From JAGVGK01 sp038064935 (GTDB taxonomy: Bacteria; Patescibacteriota; Minisyncoccia; Phycocordibacterales; JACOZG01), in NCBI GenBank assembly GCA_038064935.1, contig JBBTRZ010000023.1:1-13783 (forward strand): a stretch of 13,783 nucleotides of DNA, read 5' to 3'. Below the pieces are notes generated by a model. It saw nothing but the letters and a program-made list of their open reading frames with translations. It was not told the origin of the DNA and did not search any database. This document shows, piece after piece, positions 1-6,969 of the stretch (position 1 is the stretch's first letter; every line of letters begins with the position of its first letter). Both the position numbers and the translations under genes were made by a program.

Positions 1-105
1 GCAAAATAACAGTTTAAAATTCAAAGTATTTTCAATTTTTAGTTGTTGTTTTGAGTTTTTCATTATGTACTTTAAATTTTTCGTTTTACGCTTTGAACTT
101 TTAGT
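1..105. repeat. AT-rich low-complexity intergenic spacer
   Basis: This stretch lies downstream of the pilB-like gene. It is almost pure A/T with recurring degenerate words such as TTTAAAATT, TTCAAAG, TTTGAAC and TTTAAATTTT, in which runs of T or A alternate with GA/CA steps. No ORF, tRNA or convincing hairpin terminator is visible. It could be an intergenic degenerate repeat or a T-rich transcript end for the minus-strand gene; the sequence does not decide between these. Confidence 0.4.
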
Positions 106-1857
106 TTATTCACTAACCACGCGGAACACTTCTTCAATACTGGTAACCCCGCGCGCCGCCTTATAAATCCCGTCTTCGAGCATCGTGTTCATCCCCTCCT
201 TCTTTGCCTCGGCTTCAAGCCGCGCCGCCGTCTCCCCTGTCATTACCATCTCCTTCAAGGTCGGCGAGAGGGTCATGATTTCATGAATGCCGATCCGATG
301 AGCATAACCATCGGCGCATTCGGGCGAGGCGAGGGGCCGGGCGAATGATGCCTTCGACCAACCATCACTCTTCGAAACGATGTTTTCGGCGACCAAGACA
401 TCCAGCACGCGCTCCGCTTCTACCCGGGTCTTCAACTCCTTGAATTCGGCCTCGGTCGGCGTGTAGCGTTCCCGCGCCGAGCAGAGTTGTCGCACCAAGC
501 GCTGACTCATAATTAACCGAATCGTCGAGACGAGGAGAAACGGCTCCACCCCCATGTCGAGGAGTCGCGGGATGGCCGTGGCGGCGGAATTGGTGTGAAG
601 CGTCGAGAGGACGAGGTGGCCGGTTAAAGCGGCGTTGATCGCTAAGTTCGCCGTCTCTCGATCGCGAATTTCACCCACCATAATTATATCCGGATCTTGA
701 CGCATGAGCGAACGCAGACCGGCGGCGAACGACAGTCCAATCTCTGGCTTAACCTGGGTTTGGTTGATTCTCGGGATTTGATATTCAATCGGGTCTTCGA
801 TCGTGGAAATATTCACATCGGGCCGATTGAGAATATCGAGAATCGTGTAGAGCGTCGTAGATTTACCGGAACCGGTCGGCCCGGTAACGAGAATAATCCC
901 CGTCTTCCCGCGAATCCCTTCGTGGATTCGCTCGAGCCCCGCGCCGTGGAAGCCTAATTGCTCGAGAGTAAAACCAGCAATCGCGTCGGGGAGGAGTCGC
1001 AGGACAATCTTCTCGCCGTAAAAAGTCGGGAGGATCGAGACGCGAAAAGAAGTGTGTTCGCCCGAGTGCTCAATCTTGAAGCGACCATCCTGCGGCAGGC
1101 GCTTCTCGTCGAGGCGCAAGCTTGAGAGAATCTTAATCCGGGCGGTGAGTCCGGCCGCCACATTCTTGGGTAAGATCATGGCGTCGTGGAGGACACCGTC
1201 AATTCGATAGCGAATCACGAGCTCGCGCTCGAAGGGTTCAAGGTGAATGTCGGACGCCTGCTGGAGAATGGCGTGGAGGAGGAGCGTATCCACAATTTTG
1301 ACAACCGGAATATCTTCGGCCAGCTTCTTCAACTCGCCCTCACTTACGCCCAACGCCCCCCCCTCGCCTTCGGCTTCGAGGAGACGCGACTCCTTCTCGA
1401 TGATGTCGCCAAACTCGGACTTCAAACTCTTCTGATATTGGAGCAGGATGCTCTTGATGGATTCATTGTCGGTGAGTCGCGGTAAAATCTTCAACCCCAC
1501 CCCTTTTTTGATAAACTCGATTGACTCGAGATCCTCCGGGTCGAGCATGGCCACCTCAAGCGTATTATTGCCTTTCTTAAACGCCACAATGTTGTGCTTC
1601 CGAGCAATCGGCTCGGGGATCATAAAGAGCGTGTTCCGCTCGATCTTCTCGCGTTGGAGATTGACGAAAGGGATGCCGAGGAGATAGGCCTTGATCCGGC
1701 GGAAATCATCCTCCTTAATTTTGCCGCTCGCGAGAAACATCTCCTCGAGCGACTTGCCCTTCGTCTTCGCTTCGAGGGCGACGGCGTCAAAGTCGGTTGG
1801 CGCAATCAACTCCGTCTCGAGAATAAATTCCCGCAACTTATCCGGATCAATCCACAT
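106..1857 (-). CDS. pilB: PilB/GspE-family type IV pilus assembly ATPase
   Basis: Predicted cytoplasmic hexameric ATPase that powers type IV pilus extension, or a related secretion machine. From the chosen start it is 583 aa, the usual size. Residues ~1-150 form the N-terminal regulatory (MshEN-like) region and the rest is the ATPase core. Visible are an LxxQxASDIHxEP stretch, Walker A GPTGSGKS (about 326-333), the Asp-box region STIEDPIEY, Walker B with DPDIIMVGEIRD (about 390-398), and the His box HLVLSTLHT (about 414-422). The zinc tetracysteine site of the family is degenerate: only C459 (LCSAR) and the Cys in SPECADGY remain of the usual two CxxC pairs. The start at 1857 (MWIDPDKL) is preferred to an in-frame upstream codon at 1896 because a -10 element lies between them. 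No other pilus genes are in the window. The family call is certain; PilB rather than GspE is inferred from how common pili are in this lineage. Confidence 0.93.
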   Translation of the reverse strand: MWIDPDKLREFILETELIAPTDFDAVALEAKTKGKSLEEMFLASGKIKEDDFRRIKAYLLGIPFVNLQREKIERNTLFMIPEPIARKHNIVAFKKGNNTLEVAMLDPEDLESIEFIKKGVGLKILPRLTDNESIKSILLQYQKSLKSEFGDIIEKESRLLEAEGEGGALGVSEGELKKLAEDIPVVKIVDTLLLHAILQQASDIHLEPFERELVIRYRIDGVLHDAMILPKNVAAGLTARIKILSSLRLDEKRLPQDGRFKIEHSGEHTSFRVSILPTFYGEKIVLRLLPDAIAGFTLEQLGFHGAGLERIHEGIRGKTGIILVTGPTGSGKSTTLYTILDILNRPDVNISTIEDPIEYQIPRINQTQVKPEIGLSFAAGLRSLMRQDPDIIMVGEIRDRETANLAINAALTGHLVLSTLHTNSAATAIPRLLDMGVEPFLLVSTIRLIMSQRLVRQLCSARERYTPTEAEFKELKTRVEAERVLDVLVAENIVSKSDGWSKASFARPLASPECADGYAHRIGIHEIMTLSPTLKEMVMTGETAARLEAEAKKEGMNTMLEDGIYKAARGVTSIEEVFRVVSE

Positions 1858-1864
1858 GACACAT

Positions 1865-1873
1865 AGTATAGCA
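1865..1873 (-). promoter_or_regulatory. Extended -10 promoter of the pilB-like gene, probably leaderless
   Basis: On the minus strand TGC precedes TATACT (1870-1865), a TGn-extended -10 hexamer with 5/6 match to TATAAT. Seven nucleotides later comes the ATG at 1857, where transcription would be expected to start. That implies an mRNA with no 5' leader, and fits the absence of a Shine-Dalgarno motif. No good -35 is seen at 17 nt, as expected for an extended -10 promoter. Confidence 0.5.
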
Positions 1874-1879
1874 CTACTA

Positions 1880-1908
1880 TTGCTTTTTAGGATCAAGGAT
1901 ATTAGAAT
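1880..1908 (+). promoter_or_regulatory. Putative abiE promoter
   Basis: TTGCTT (1880-1885) and TAGAAT (1903-1908) are separated by 17 nt, fitting a sigma70-type promoter. The start of transcription would fall near 1915, inside the left arm of the inverted repeat at 1913-1943. The promoter is divergent from, and nearly abuts, that of the pilB-like gene. Confidence 0.45.
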
Positions 1909-1912
1909 AGTG

Positions 1913-1943
1913 ACTGGATGTTAGGTTAAAGCTAACTTCCAGT
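1913..1943. promoter_or_regulatory. Inverted repeat, candidate AbiEi operator
   Basis: ACTGGATGTTAG (1913-1924) faces CTAACTTCCAGT (1932-1943): 12-nt arms with one mismatch and a 7-nt centre. It lies between the predicted promoter and the abiEi start, covering the expected transcription start. AbiEi proteins of characterised systems bind inverted repeats in their own promoter and repress it, so this is a natural autoregulatory site. A 5' UTR hairpin is the alternative. Confidence 0.5.
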
Positions 1944-1949
1944 TACAAA

Positions 1950-2552
1950 ATGGATAGAAAACCCACAAAAGGTGAATATCTAGACACCTTATTGAGAACA
2001 CCTAAAACTATCTTTTCCACCAAAGATGTGGTTTTGTTGTGGGGGAAACAAACCGCGGTGGCAATTCGAGTTCGATTGAATTATTATGCCCGGATCGGAA
2101 AATTAATTCGAGTGCATCGCGGTTTCTACGCGAAAGATAAAAATTATAATCCTTTTGAATTAGCCACTCGTATTTATACTCCTTCATATATCAGTTTCGA
2201 AACCGTCCTAACCCGGGCGGGAATTAATTTTCAATCTTACGGAAATATTTTTGTCGCCTCTTATCTCAATCGAGAAATTACCGTCGGCGAACAAAAAATT
2301 ACCTTTATCCGAATAAAAAACTATGTCCTAAGTAATACGACTGGAATTGAGCACACGGCGGGCTACGCTATCGCGACCCGGGAGCGGGCATTCTTGGATC
2401 GGGTCTATGTCAGTAAAGACTATCACTTTGATAACTTGGCTAACCTAAATTGGGACAAGGTGTTTGAAATTTTACCAATTTATCACAATCAACGATTAGA
2501 GAAAAAGGTGGAAAAATATTTTGAATCATATAAAAATAATCAATCCGTATGA
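1950..2552 (+). CDS. abiEi: AbiEi-family antitoxin and transcriptional repressor
   Basis: A 200-aa protein that neutralises the AbiEii toxin encoded next and probably represses its own operon. Residues ~5-60 read as a winged helix-turn-helix (STKDVVLLWG..., then IGKLIRVHRGFYA, typical of AbiEi N-termini). The rest is the AbiEi C-terminal region, with the characteristic YISFETVLTRAG and ATRERAFLDRVY stretches. The length is usual for the family. The ATG at 1950 follows a leader of about 35 nt that carries an inverted repeat. The toxin start overlaps the stop by 4 nt (ATGA), implying translational coupling. Base composition is clearly more AT-rich than the neighbouring pilB-like gene, consistent with horizontal acquisition. 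The assignment rests on motifs, order and the partner gene. Confidence 0.85.
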   Translation: MDRKPTKGEYLDTLLRTPKTIFSTKDVVLLWGKQTAVAIRVRLNYYARIGKLIRVHRGFYAKDKNYNPFELATRIYTPSYISFETVLTRAGINFQSYGNIFVASYLNREITVGEQKITFIRIKNYVLSNTTGIEHTAGYAIATRERAFLDRVYVSKDYHFDNLANLNWDKVFEILPIYHNQRLEKKVEKYFESYKNNQSV

Positions 2553-3244
2553 CATTGGATTATTCAAAACATAAGAACATTCTGCTTCAAATTTTGAAGG
2601 ATATTTACATTGACACTTCAATCGCCCCCTATCTTGGCTTCAAGGGCGGAACGGCGGCGCTTATGTTCTATGGCCTGCCGAGAGACTCATTTGACCTGGA
2701 TTTTGATTTGCTAGATGAAAGTAAAAAGACCGAAGTGTTTGAAAAAATTCAAAAGATCGTTAGTGAGTATGGAAAAATTACTGACTCCCATATCAAACAA
2801 TTCAATTTAACGAATATTATTTCTTACGACCTAAAATCACAGAGGATAAAAGTTGAGATCAATCTTAGGCAGTTCGGCTCGCGATATGAGGTTAAAACAC
2901 TGCTCGGCATCTCCATGCTGGTGATGGTCGAAGAAGATATGTTTGCCCATAAACTCATGGCGATGTGCGAACGAATTGGTAAAACTAGTCGAGATATTTT
3001 TGATATCCATTACTTCGCCAAGAATAATTGGCCCATTAATCGCCAAATTGTTAAGGCGCGAAGCGGCCTGTCTTTCCGGGAAACCGTAACTAAATGTATT
3101 GATCTCTTGGAACAAATGGAAAATCGTCATATCTTGGATGGTCTAGGTGATCAACTGACTGAACCGCAGAAAGATTGGGCGAGAATTAAATTAAAATCAG
3201 ATACAATTTTCTTGCTGAAAATGATGCGCCATAACGAAAAATGA
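2549..3244 (+). CDS. abiEii: AbiEii/AbiGii-family nucleotidyltransferase toxin
   Basis: A 231-aa toxin of the type IV toxin-antitoxin/abortive-infection class. Family members are DNA polymerase beta-like nucleotidyltransferases; some add nucleotides to the tRNA acceptor stem. Visible motifs are FKGGTAA (GGT at 33-35), RDSFDLDFD with paired Asp 49/51 as metal ligands, VEINLR around residue 103, and EDMFAHKLMAMCERIGKTSR (about 129-148) followed by DIFDIHYF, the conserved C-terminal motif with Lys and Arg-Asp. All key residues are present, so the enzyme looks intact. It overlaps abiEi by ATGA. The gene is AT-rich like abiEi. The RAYT element begins 44 bp downstream and no clear terminator is visible between them. 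Confidence 0.87.
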   Translation: MTLDYSKHKNILLQILKDIYIDTSIAPYLGFKGGTAALMFYGLPRDSFDLDFDLLDESKKTEVFEKIQKIVSEYGKITDSHIKQFNLTNIISYDLKSQRIKVEINLRQFGSRYEVKTLLGISMLVMVEEDMFAHKLMAMCERIGKTSRDIFDIHYFAKNNWPINRQIVKARSGLSFRETVTKCIDLLEQMENRHILDGLGDQLTEPQKDWARIKLKSDTIFLLKMMRHNEK

Positions 3245-3287
3245 AAAGTGCTAAAAAACTAGCCCTCCTCGGTTGTAAGCCAGTCCC

Positions 3288-3310
3288 ATGTCAAGGGGAA
3301 CCCTTGACAT
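3288..3310. repeat. REP-like palindrome, left flank of the RAYT
   Basis: A perfect 10-bp inverted repeat ATGTCAAGGG / CCCTTGACAT around a 3-nt centre GAA. It is the exact reverse complement of the copy at 4010-4032. Its last base is shared with the RAYT stop codon (3312-3310 on the minus strand). The core AAGGGGAACCCTTG recurs in the array at 4090-4186 and in the insert at 8772-8815. Confidence 0.85.
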
Positions 3311-3981
3311 TAGATGCCATCGGAATAATTCAGCCAATCGTCAATAAAATCTGAAAACCTTTCCGTGCCTGGAGCAAAATAATCAGGGAATTGTTTGGGA
3401 TTGAGAATTTTGTTCTCGGGCAAGTTCTCGCCTAGATAATGGGATAGGCTCGAAAAACGATACCGGCTTAAATGGTTTTTTGCTTGATTGATGTTGGGTA
3501 TTATTTTTTTCTCCCAATTTTCCGGATCAGTTATTTTTACTGGATTGAGATGGATGTAAGCAAAAAGATATTTCAAATAAGCGTCTTCAGCAATATGTTT
3601 GGCGCGGAATGGTCCCTCAAATAAGGAACCGGTCCGTTGATACTTTTTATTAAAATACATTGAATATCCGGTTTGGAGTTTGAGCATGAAGCGGCTGATA
3701 TTACTTCCGCTCGGCTCTCTAAGCAAAATATGGAAGTGATTTGGCATCAAGCAGTAAGCTCCAACATCAACCAGAGTTTCCTTCCTCGGTAAATCAAACA
3801 GGATAATCGGGTCCTTCTCCTCGTGGTCACTCAAGTGAATTACCGACTGGCTATTCGCCACATAGAGCAGAACCATGAAGCGCCAATGGTCGCGCCAATC
3901 GAGAAAAATTTTCCGCTTGTCATTACCACGGTTGTAGACATGGTAATATTCACCCGGCGCGAAACTAAATTTTCTTTCCAC
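3310..3981 (-). CDS. REP-associated tyrosine transposase (RAYT, Y1_Tnp/HUH family)
   Basis: A 223-aa single-strand DNA transposase of the HUH/Y1 family (TnpA_REP branch). The N-terminus FAPGEYYHVYNRGNDKRKIF is the classic RAYT opening. The metal-binding HUH motif is in MPNHFHILL (H82, H84). The helix expected to carry the catalytic tyrosine follows in KLQTGYSMYFNKKYQRTGSLFEGPF territory (Y106 or Y109 are candidates). IHLNPVKI is also typical. RAYTs are thought to cut and join REP hairpins and spread REPINs. The gene starts with GTG at 3981, 29 bp from a palindrome, and its stop touches the other palindrome. Length and motifs look intact. The IS200 core transposase subfamily is the alternative, but the palindromic surroundings favour RAYT. 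Confidence 0.9.
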   Translation of the reverse strand: MERKFSFAPGEYYHVYNRGNDKRKIFLDWRDHWRFMVLLYVANSQSVIHLSDHEEKDPIILFDLPRKETLVDVGAYCLMPNHFHILLREPSGSNISRFMLKLQTGYSMYFNKKYQRTGSLFEGPFRAKHIAEDAYLKYLFAYIHLNPVKITDPENWEKKIIPNINQAKNHLSRYRFSSLSHYLGENLPENKILNPKQFPDYFAPGTERFSDFIDDWLNYSDGI

Positions 3982-4009
3982 CCTCTAATTTTATTCCTCG
4001 CCTTTTTTG

Positions 4010-4032
4010 ATGTCAAGGGTTCCCCTTGACAT
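4010..4032. repeat. REP-like palindrome, right flank of the RAYT
   Basis: Reverse-complement copy of 3288-3310: ATGTCAAGGG, centre TTC, then CCCTTGACAT. It lies 29 bp upstream of the RAYT start codon. It shares CAAGGGTTCCCCTT (14 nt) with the left arm of the palindrome inside nusA. Confidence 0.85.
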
Positions 4033-4055
4033 GGAGTGAGGCAAAAGGGAAACAC

Positions 4056-4085
4056 AAAAAAGCCAAGCATTGCTTGGCTTTTTCT
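4056..4085 (-). terminator. Intrinsic terminator, possibly bidirectional
   Basis: AGCCAAGCA (4061-4069) pairs perfectly with TGCTTGGCT (4071-4079), a 9-bp stem with a minimal loop, flanked by A-runs on the left and T-runs on the right. On the minus strand the hairpin is followed by TTTTT and ends transcripts from the surface-protein cluster, whose last stop is at 4217. The symmetry allows plus-strand termination as well. Confidence 0.85.
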
Positions 4086-4089
4086 CATT

Positions 4090-4186
4090 TTATCGAATGT
4101 CAAGGGGAACCCTTGCCGGTGGCGAACGAACCCTTGCCGGTGGCGAACTTATCGAATGTCAAGGGGAACCCTTGCCGGTGGCGAAC
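4090..4186. repeat. Direct-repeat array of REP-like units
   Basis: A 38-bp unit (4090-4127) is repeated exactly at 4149-4186. Its 21-bp right portion (GAACCCTT...GGCGAAC) also occurs alone at 4128-4148, directly abutting the first unit. Each full unit holds GTCAAGGGGAACCCTTGCC, i.e. the RAYT-flank palindrome with one outer arm changed from GACA to GCCG. A degenerate remnant, CTTGACCCTTGA, follows at 4188-4199. No ORF supports this region as coding. It looks like local amplification or decay of the RAYT-related repeat. Confidence 0.75.
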
Positions 4187-4216
4187 GCTTGACCCTTGAG
4201 GGGGTTTATGTGTGGG

Positions 4217-6760
4217 CTAAAAACAGACCGCTCGGCATTTTGCCCAATCTACACCAACTACGCCACGACCTAAAGCTTTAATTTCCCAATGAACAACACC
4301 GTTTGTATTAACTTTTTGTACTTTACAATAACCGTCCCCTTTTAAATCTACTGTGCTTAAAGCGCAAAAACCTGGATTACCTGTAATTCCATTAAGGTTA
4401 TTAAGACTACAAATAAGATAGTTAAGCTCACTATTTGCATTAGTCCCACCAGTCGGATCATAACACTCACTTGAAACTTGAGGTGTAGCAAGACCCGGCA
4501 CAGATCCCCATTCGGCCTCGCCAGAACTATTAGATATTAAAACTTGATTAGCGCTAGCGCTTGGCAGACCAGTTGAGGCGCCATAAATACGAACTTTACC
4601 GGTGATATCAAGTTGTCTGTTACTACTTAGACCAATAGATGAACTAACAATAGAAGAATTGGAGGGTACAAAATCAATTTTTTGAGGTTGTTTGACTACA
4701 TAATCCCAACCACCCGCGCCGCCAGTATCATCAGGAACACACCGCCAAGCTAATGCATTATTAACCATTGTTCTTTTCAAAATCAGGTTCTCGTTGCATA
4801 CCGGTAAAGTTAAAGAAACTGAACCGCTTGTGGCGCCGCCCTCCAAACCACCGCCGGATGGAGTATTCACCGCGGTAATATCACCGGTTCCGGCGACACC
4901 ACCCTCATCCGAGGCGCACTCCCAACCCTCCGAGAGAGATCCCGTCGGCCTCCATTTAAGTATTTTACCACCACCGCAATCACGACGCAGAGAGATTGCG
5001 ACATCGCCACTCAAAATCTCCCCGCCAACCGTGTCAGTGCTAAGAATAGGTGGCCTTTTAATGAGCAGACCACCATCATCGCCATCGGATGTAATCATGG
5101 TAATATCTCCGGCACCGGCGACACCACCCTCATCTACACCGCAACCCCAAAGACCATTATTCCACTTCAAAACTTGGCCATCAGAGCAATCTGATAAATT
5201 GGCCGGACTACCACCGGTTGAACTAATTCTCACTTCACCTAGACCATTCACCCCAGCCGGACCGAGTATTATATTGTCACCAGCAATAATCTTTGACACC
5301 CCGCTACCGCCCGGCGATGTGCCACCGGGAACGCAATTATCCCCATTAGCATCACAATATTCTCGAGCACCGACTTTGCCTTCCACATCAAGCTTCAAAC
5401 TAGGAGTCAGGTCAGCGATACTATTGCCCCCAATAAGCACATTATCTTTAAAATTTGCCCACAAAGCCCCAAATCCGCGAAGCGACAAATCGCCAATTTT
5501 CCTTTGGAAAAAACTAGACGCATTGATCGGCGGCCAGCAACCGGGGGTGGCGGGGTCGTCGCAGACCGGGGTGTCACCTCTGATAAGGACATCATGCTTT
5601 CGGCCACGATCAGGATCTTCCCCCCGCGGCGGATGCCACCCTGGGGTCGGCGTGGTGCCGATGTCTGGAGTACCGGTACAGTCCGCCGGGCAACTGGTAG
5701 CGGTCTCACCCGCTTCCGCTTCGCATCTACTGTTACCGCAAGTCGCGCCACCACCGGTTGTGACAGTAAAATTACCACTTTGATCAAAAATGGAATTTCC
5801 GGTGATAGTATAGAAATATGAACTGGGCGGATTAGTAACAGTGAAGATGTTGGCCGGAATCGTGTAAGTGTGAGAGCCGTTAACTCTAAAACTGGCACTG
5901 TCGAGAGTAACAGTGGCTAACGAATCGAGGCGACCAGTGTCAGTAGAGAGGTAGCGGTTGATTACGACATCGCTGGTAATGCCCGTACTTGTCCAAGTGA
6001 TGTTATTGGGAACATTTGCTTGCCAAATTGGACAAGTTGGAGCGCAGACCGGTGAGGTAATATTGATCGTTGGCGCATCATCGACTGAAAAAGCGCTTCC
6101 TTGATCAAATACACCTCGACCCGCACTATATAAGAAAAGAGTATAAGTTTGCCCTGGAATAAAACCATTCATAGGGGTAACTGGAATATCTAATACGCCG
6201 TCATTCATAACCTCTTGGTTCCGATATGTGGTGAGGCCATTGGATTGCTGTGCAATCTCAACTGTAAGTCCTGAAAGCCCCACATTACCAGTGGAATCCC
6301 AACGGAGGTGAATGGTATCATCCAGACGAATATTAGGAAAACTGGAGGTAATAGTAACAGAAGGGGGTAGCTCGAAGGTAACTTGAAACTGACTGCTATC
6401 ACCAACAGCTGTAGAGTTACCGCCGTTATAAGTAATCATTACCCTAATTTTGTATGATCCCAGTGGAATTGTTGTCGGAATCCTGATGATTTTTTCCCCC
6501 TGCCAATCTTCCCCGACAGAACTGACTACTAAAGTTCTTTCGGGGCCATTCGGAGCAACATCTACAACTTGTATCGTAGTCTGTCTATAATCAAAAATAC
6601 CAGACGCCGCCCAGCGTATAACTTTAATTGAGCCGGCTGGCCATTGTTGAAGACCACTAGGAAGATCGACTGTGACAGTGGCCGATTGAGCTGAAACTGA
6701 ACTTGAAAAAGCCGAGAACAAAACCGGAATAATGGAGAGGGCGAGCAAATATTTTTTCAT
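4217..6760 (-). CDS. Secreted modular surface/fibre-like protein
   Basis: An 847-aa predicted exported protein of unknown function. Residues 1-24 form a Sec signal peptide (MKKYLLALSIIPVLF...SVSAQ). Three Ig/fibronectin-like beta domains follow (about 27-128, 133-227, 229-335), then a Cys-rich CGNSRCEAEAGE...CPADC motif (341-361) and a Pro-rich linker. From ~415 come fibre-like sequences: SLKLDVEGKVGAREYCD (454-470, echoed by RQLDITGKV at 714-722). Three modules of the form C..G..LKW...W.C..DegGvaG.GDIT follow at 525-554, 595-629 and 655-684. The C-terminus (765-847) has several cysteines that may form disulfides. Such architecture suggests a cell-surface adhesin or trimeric fibre, perhaps for host contact, but that is inference. 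It is the last gene of a minus-strand cluster and is followed by a terminator. Confidence 0.8.
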   Translation of the reverse strand: MKKYLLALSIIPVLFSAFSSSVSAQSATVTVDLPSGLQQWPAGSIKVIRWAASGIFDYRQTTIQVVDVAPNGPERTLVVSSVGEDWQGEKIIRIPTTIPLGSYKIRVMITYNGGNSTAVGDSSQFQVTFELPPSVTITSSFPNIRLDDTIHLRWDSTGNVGLSGLTVEIAQQSNGLTTYRNQEVMNDGVLDIPVTPMNGFIPGQTYTLFLYSAGRGVFDQGSAFSVDDAPTINITSPVCAPTCPIWQANVPNNITWTSTGITSDVVINRYLSTDTGRLDSLATVTLDSASFRVNGSHTYTIPANIFTVTNPPSSYFYTITGNSIFDQSGNFTVTTGGGATCGNSRCEAEAGETATSCPADCTGTPDIGTTPTPGWHPPRGEDPDRGRKHDVLIRGDTPVCDDPATPGCWPPINASSFFQRKIGDLSLRGFGALWANFKDNVLIGGNSIADLTPSLKLDVEGKVGAREYCDANGDNCVPGGTSPGGSGVSKIIAGDNIILGPAGVNGLGEVRISSTGGSPANLSDCSDGQVLKWNNGLWGCGVDEGGVAGAGDITMITSDGDDGGLLIKRPPILSTDTVGGEILSGDVAISLRRDCGGGKILKWRPTGSLSEGWECASDEGGVAGTGDITAVNTPSGGGLEGGATSGSVSLTLPVCNENLILKRTMVNNALAWRCVPDDTGGAGGWDYVVKQPQKIDFVPSNSSIVSSSIGLSSNRQLDITGKVRIYGASTGLPSASANQVLISNSSGEAEWGSVPGLATPQVSSECYDPTGGTNANSELNYLICSLNNLNGITGNPGFCALSTVDLKGDGYCKVQKVNTNGVVHWEIKALGRGVVGVDWAKCRAVCF

Positions 6761-6799
6761 ATTGATAAAATTATTTTATTATTTTAATGAATCAAAATT

Positions 6800-6883
6800 T
6801 CAACCTCGGCCATAATAATAAGCCACGGCAAAAGTAAAGACTACGAGGACACCAAAAATAATATATAAAATTGTATCACTCAT
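6800..6883 (-). CDS. 27-aa single-helix membrane micro-protein
   Basis: Too short for usual gene calling. It begins MSDTILYIIFGVLVVF and continues as one hydrophobic helix (about 4-21), ending YYYGRG. Its ATG overlaps the stop of the 29-aa gene upstream by ATGA, which strongly suggests coupled translation. The ORF ends 39 bp before the start of the surface-protein gene. No function can be assigned. Support comes from the overlap chain and composition, not homology. Confidence 0.6.
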   Translation of the reverse strand: MSDTILYIIFGVLVVFTFAVAYYYGRG

Positions 6884-6969
6884 GGCTTTTTATCACTCAT
6901 CTTGACGCCGATAAAAAACAATACCAGACCTAGAATGAGAGCAAAAATATAGAAAATGATTGGATTCAT
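6880..6969 (-). CDS. 29-aa single-helix membrane micro-protein
   Basis: Begins MNPIIFYIFALILGLVLFF, one transmembrane helix (about 3-22), then a short charged tail GVKMSDKKP. The start ATG overlaps the TGA of the preceding 64-aa gene by 4 nt, and its own stop overlaps the start of the 27-aa gene the same way. Two consecutive ATGA junctions joining hydrophobic peptides are unlikely by chance. By the positive-inside rule the lysine-rich tail is probably cytoplasmic. Function unknown. Confidence 0.6.
   Translation of the reverse strand: MNPIIFYIFALILGLVLFFIGVKMSDKKP

Larger units (their letters stand above)
3288..4032 (-). mobile_element. RAYT element bounded by inverted palindromes
   Basis: A 745-bp unit in which a single Y1-family transposase gene is enclosed by two 23-bp palindromes in inverted orientation (3288-3310 and 4010-4032, identical as reverse complements). 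This resembles RAYT loci, where single REP hairpins flank the gene, and also the hairpin ends of IS200/IS605 elements. No second ORF and no obvious target duplication are visible. The boundaries are the palindromes; the true excision ends, if any, could differ by a few bases. Confidence 0.7.

Noticed and set aside
4090..4186. Possible CRISPR array
   Set aside because: There are only two full units and one half unit, with no regular unique spacers and no cas genes nearby. The unit matches the RAYT palindromes instead.
4794..5783. Long plus-strand ORF of 329 codons, proline-rich
   Set aside because: It is antisense to the surface-protein gene. Its Pro/Ser richness is the complement of Gly-rich codons there, and the opposite strand has a signal peptide and repeated modules.
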